Assembly: GCA_031411575.1 (NCBI GenBank)
Contig: JANOBJ010000348.1
Location: 1-9,878 of the forward strand
Direction of reading: 5' to 3'
Length of the DNA: 9,878 bases
From: JANOBJ01 sp031411575
GTDB taxonomy: Bacteria > Pseudomonadota > Gammaproteobacteria > Burkholderiales > Burkholderiaceae_C
Below, piece by piece: positions 7,495-9,878 of this stretch (positions are counted from its first letter, which is position 1; every line of letters begins with the position of its first letter). A program made the position numbers and the translations under genes. The notes under the pieces are model-generated. The model ran no database searches and had not been told where the DNA came from. It was given only the letters and a program-made list of their open reading frames with translations.

Positions 7495-8201
7495 GCCTGA
7501 AACTGCCCGGTGAAACTGTAGCGGCTGCCCGGGTACAGCAGCCGCGCCACGCTGGCCACGCGCGCGCCGCTGACGGTGCGGCGTCGCATCGACAGGCAGG
7601 GTTCGCCACGTGCGATGCCGAGTTCTTTGGCTTCCAACGCGGTCGGCAGGCAGGCCTCGATCGAGTAGCTGGCTTCGGTGAGCGGCGCGTGGTCCAGCAG
7701 GTGGTGGGTCGGCGTGGTCTGGGTGAAATCCACCGCCAGATACTGCGGCGCTGCCGCCGGGTTGACGTGCCGGTCCTCGTACTGGATCGGCACACCATTC
7801 TCGAGGTGCACCAGCACGGTATGAAACACCCGTGCGCCGCTGCGAAGCCCCAGGCTGCGCGCCAGCTCGGTACCCGCCTTTTCCTCGGCAACCCGCAGCA
7901 CGCGTACGCTGTGCAGGTGACCGCGCTCGACCACCTCGTCGCGCACATCGCGGATTCTCAGAGTGGACGAGATGCGATGCAGTTCGGCCACGCGCGTGCC
8001 CGAGCCCTGCACCCTCGTCACCAGGCCCTCGGCCGCCAGTTCGCGTAGCGCCCGGTTCACCGTCATGCGGCTGATGCCAAACTGCTGCATCAGCGTCGCC
8101 TCGCTTGGCACCGGGTCGCCGGGCTTCCATTGTCCGGTGCTGATGTGCGTCTTGATGAAGGCCTTGACCTGCTCGTAAGCGGGTAGCGCAATTTTTTTCA
8201 T
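7491..8201 (-). CDS. hutC: Histidine utilization repressor, GntR family (HutC/FarR subfamily)
   Basis: A 236-residue transcriptional repressor. An N-terminal GntR winged helix-turn-helix (about 4-73: YEQVKAFIKTHISTGQWKPG, then PSEATLMQQFGISRMTVNRA and the wing VTRVQGSGTRV) is followed by a UTRA ligand-binding domain (about 92-232: VFHTVLVHLENGVPIQYEDR, RRRTVSGARV, and the ending LLYPGSRYSF). In this family urocanate is the inducer that releases HutC from DNA. The start ATG 8201 matches the family N-terminus; upstream bases offer only a weak GGGT. The frame runs open to 8396 through the promoter region and into hutU, which is not credible coding. It is first in the - strand operon, so it represses itself. 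Its likely binding site lies 28 bases upstream of the start. Confidence 0.95.
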   Translation of the reverse strand: MKKIALPAYEQVKAFIKTHISTGQWKPGDPVPSEATLMQQFGISRMTVNRALRELAAEGLVTRVQGSGTRVAELHRISSTLRIRDVRDEVVERGHLHSVRVLRVAEEKAGTELARSLGLRSGARVFHTVLVHLENGVPIQYEDRHVNPAAAPQYLAVDFTQTTPTHHLLDHAPLTEASYSIEACLPTALEAKELGIARGEPCLSMRRRTVSGARVASVARLLYPGSRYSFTGQFQA

Positions 8202-8220
8202 GACCCGTAGATTAACCCAG

Positions 8221-8249
8221 TTGACACAAGTTGTATAGACAACTACGAT
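8221..8249 (+). promoter_or_regulatory. Sigma-70 type promoter for hutU
   Basis: A perfect -35 TTGACA (8221-8226), a 17-base spacer, and -10 TACGAT (8244-8249, four of six consensus bases). The start of transcription is predicted near 8256-8257, giving a leader of about 54 bases to the hutU ATG. The HutC-type inverted repeat fills the spacer, so bound repressor would exclude RNA polymerase. The elements are read directly; promoter activity is inferred. Confidence 0.7.
8229..8244. promoter_or_regulatory. HutC operator
   Basis: AGTTGT-ATAG-ACAACT, a perfect 6+6 inverted repeat. Its core TTGTATAGACAA differs little from the HutC site I recall from Pseudomonas and relatives (TTGTATRYACAA). It lies between divergent hutC and hutU, inside the hutU promoter spacer and over the likely -10 of the hutC promoter. 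One dimeric HutC site could thus shut off both directions. Binding is inferred. Confidence 0.82.
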
Positions 8250-8261
8250 TCGCTCCATCAA
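8232..8261 (-). promoter_or_regulatory. Probable promoter for the hutCDIGF operon
   Basis: On the - strand, TTGATG (8256-8261) and TATACA (8232-8237) are 18 bases apart, each four of six consensus bases. A run of A/T immediately upstream (8262-8269) could act as an UP element. Transcription would begin near 8225, about 24 bases before hutC. The -10 falls within the HutC operator, consistent with autoregulation. It is weaker than the hutU promoter and the assignment is tentative. Confidence 0.45.
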
Positions 8262-8300
8262 AAAAAATTTCAGCCCTGTCTGACACAGTTCCAACCCGCC

Positions 8301-8304
8301 GGAG
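8301..8304 (+). promoter_or_regulatory. Ribosome binding site of hutU
   Basis: GGAG lies 6 bases before ATG 8311, an optimal spacing, and fixes the hutU start. Confidence 0.85.
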
Positions 8305-8310
8305 CCCACC

Positions 8311-9878
8311 ATGTCCGATCTTTCGCACACCCCGTTTCTCGACAGCAAGGCGCGGCCAGTCCGCGCGCCCCGTGGCGACACCCTGCACTGCGCCAACTGG
8401 CAGATCGAAGCCGCCTACCGCATGATCCAGAACAACCTGGACCCTGAAGTCGCTGAAAACCCCGACGAACTCGTGGTGTACGGCGGTATCGGCAAGGCCG
8501 CGCGCAACTGGCCCTGTTTCGACGCCATCCTGGATTCGCTGCGCAAGCTTCGACCCGACGAAACCCTGCTGGTCCAGTCGGGCAAGCCAGTCGGCGTGTT
8601 CCGCACCCATCAAGGCGCGCCGCGCGTGCTGATCGCCAACTCCAACCTGGTGCCCAAGTGGGCGACCTGGGAACACTTCAATGCGCTCGACCGCGCCGGT
8701 CTCATGATGTACGGCCAGATGACCGCCGGCAGCTGGATTTATATCGGCACCCAGGGCATCGTGCAGGGCACCTACGAGACCTTCGTGGAAGCGGGCCGCC
8801 AGCACTTCAATGGCGATCTGTCGGGCCGCTGGGTGCTTACGGCGGGTCTGGGCGGCATGGGCGGTGCCCAGCCACTGGCCGCGACCTTTGCCGGTGCCTG
8901 CTCGCTCAACATCGAATGCCAGCAGTCGCGCATCGACTTCCGGCTGCGCACCCGCTACCTGGACAAGCAGGCCAAGGACCTTGACGAGGCACTCCACTTG
9001 ATCCGCCACCATACGGCGCTCAAGGAAGCGGTGTCGATCGGCCTTTGCGGCAACGCGGCCGAAATCCTGCCCGAACTGGTGCGTCGCGCGCAGGCCGGCG
9101 GGCCTCGCCCGGACATCGTGACCGACCAGACATCGGCCCACGACATCATCAACGGCTACCTGCCGGCCGGTTGGTCGGTGGCCAAGTGGCAGGCGGCGCA
9201 AAAAGACCCGGCCCAGCACGCCAGCCTGCAGCAGGCGGCCGGCGAATCGTGCGCCGCCCACGTGCGTGCCCTGCTGGCGTTCCACCAGATGGGCGTGCCC
9301 ACGGTGGACTACGGCAACAACCTGCGCCAGGTGGCCAAGGATTTCGGCGTCGACAACGCCTTTGACTACCCAGGCTTCGTACCCGCCTACATCCGGCCGC
9401 TGTTCTGCCGGGGCATCGGCCCGTTCCGCTGGGTGGCGCTCAGCGGCGACCCCGAAGACATCCGCAAGACCGACGCGAAGATGAAGGAACTGTTCCCCGA
9501 CAACAAGCCGCTGCACCGCTGGCTCGACATGGCCGAAGAGCGCATCGCCTTCCAGGGGCTGCCCGCGCGCATCTGCTGGATCGGCCTGGGCGAGCGCCAC
9601 CGCGCTGGTCTGGCGTTCAACGAGATGGTCAAAAGCGGCGAACTCAAGGGCCCGATCGTGATCGGCCGCGACCACCTGGACAGCGGCTCGGTCGCCTCGC
9701 CCAACCGCGAGACCGAGGCCATGAAGGACGGCAGCGACGCGGTGAGCGACTGGCCGCTGCTCAACGCGCTGCTCAACACCGCGAGCGGCGCCACCTGGGT
9801 CAGCCTGCACCACGGCGGCGGCGTGGGCATGGGCTATTCGCAGCATTCGGGCGTGGTGATCTGCTGCGACGGCACGGC
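8311..9878 (+). CDS. hutU: Urocanate hydratase (urocanase), partial (C-terminus beyond right edge)
   Basis: Adds water to urocanate to give 4-imidazolone-5-propionate, using tightly bound NAD+ as an electrophile; cytoplasmic, second step of histidine breakdown. From ATG 8311, 522 codons plus two bases are present of a family that is usually about 555-565 residues, so some 35-45 residues are missing. Landmarks: NNLDPEVAENPDELVVYGGI (41-60), TLLVQSGKPVGVF (85-97), the NAD+-binding glycine loop TAGLGGMGGAQP (177-188), DQTSAHD (272-278), DYGNN (333-337), RPLFCRGIGPFRWVALSGD (362-380), the cysteine C422 in GLPARIC that matches the active-site cysteine of Pseudomonas urocanase, IGRDHLDSGSVASPNRETEA (451-470) and SLHHGGGVGMG (498-508). 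No frameshift or missing key residue is visible. It is divergent from hutC and probably leads a second operon that continues beyond the window, where hutH is expected. Confidence 0.98.
   Translation, partial: MSDLSHTPFLDSKARPVRAPRGDTLHCANWQIEAAYRMIQNNLDPEVAENPDELVVYGGIGKAARNWPCFDAILDSLRKLRPDETLLVQSGKPVGVFRTHQGAPRVLIANSNLVPKWATWEHFNALDRAGLMMYGQMTAGSWIYIGTQGIVQGTYETFVEAGRQHFNGDLSGRWVLTAGLGGMGGAQPLAATFAGACSLNIECQQSRIDFRLRTRYLDKQAKDLDEALHLIRHHTALKEAVSIGLCGNAAEILPELVRRAQAGGPRPDIVTDQTSAHDIINGYLPAGWSVAKWQAAQKDPAQHASLQQAAGESCAAHVRALLAFHQMGVPTVDYGNNLRQVAKDFGVDNAFDYPGFVPAYIRPLFCRGIGPFRWVALSGDPEDIRKTDAKMKELFPDNKPLHRWLDMAEERIAFQGLPARICWIGLGERHRAGLAFNEMVKSGELKGPIVIGRDHLDSGSVASPNRETEAMKDGSDAVSDWPLLNALLNTASGATWVSLHHGGGVGMGYSQHSGVVICCDGT

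Noticed and set aside
6916..8130. HutD as a 404-residue fusion protein
   Set aside because: The HutD frame is open upstream, but the extra 212 residues overlap hutC out of frame and resemble no domain. HutD family length fits the 186-192 residue reading.
8261..8269. The A-run as an intrinsic terminator or phase-variable tract
   Set aside because: It lies in a leader with no GC stem before it and outside coding sequence. An UP element or simple AT-rich promoter DNA is more likely.
7491..8396. HutC with a 65-residue N-terminal extension
   Set aside because: The extension would run through the operator, both promoters and the start of hutU. The GntR domain begins normally at ATG 8201.
8212..9846. 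A 544-codon open frame on the - strand opposite hutU
   Set aside because: It is the complement of a highly conserved urocanase with GC-rich third positions. Its product is rich in H, R, A and V with no recognisable domain, and it would read into the hut promoter. It is a codon-bias shadow.

Overview
The window is about two-thirds G+C with strong third-position GC bias. It reads as a chromosomal segment of a betaproteobacterium, most likely Burkholderiales/Comamonadaceae. That assignment rests on codon use, the style of the hut genes, and an AT-rich GCTATT/AATAGC palindrome that I recall as common between genes in that family; no taxonomic marker is present. The window is almost fully coding: no gap between genes exceeds about 120 bases, and there are no rRNAs, tRNAs, CRISPR arrays, insertion sequences or integrases.

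Left third (1-3475): an accessory module. A divergent pair consists of an AraC-family regulator with an N-terminal cupin-type sensor (+ strand) and an MFS transporter of the fosmidomycin-resistance-like type (- strand). The transporter stop overlaps the start of an acetolactate-synthase-like thiamine-diphosphate enzyme by ATGA. That enzyme runs off the left edge after 399 residues. Substrates are unknown; the layout suggests a regulator, a transporter and an enzyme acting on one small, probably 2-oxo acid type, compound.

Right two-thirds (3554-9878): a histidine utilization (hut) locus. On the - strand lie, in transcription order, hutC (GntR/UTRA repressor), hutD (cupin-like accessory protein), hutI (imidazolonepropionase), hutG (N-formylglutamate deformylase) and hutF (formimidoylglutamate deiminase). 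Three junctions are ATGA overlaps and the fourth is an 11-base overlap, so this is a tightly coupled operon. Divergently on the + strand is hutU (urocanase), which runs off the right edge lacking its last few dozen residues. The HutF + HutG pair shows the five-step route: histidine, urocanate, imidazolonepropionate, formiminoglutamate, N-formylglutamate, then glutamate plus formate. hutH (histidine ammonia-lyase) and a histidine/urocanate transporter are not in the window and probably lie downstream of hutU.

The 109-base hutC-hutU intergenic region holds a perfect 6+6 inverted repeat with a 4-base centre, matching the HutC operator type. It sits exactly between a consensus -35 and a -10 for hutU and also covers the likely -10 of the opposite promoter. 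Both arms of the locus, including hutC itself, would be repressed by HutC and induced by urocanate. I see no undescribed system in the hut part; the least explained piece is the AraC/MFS/ThDP-enzyme module.
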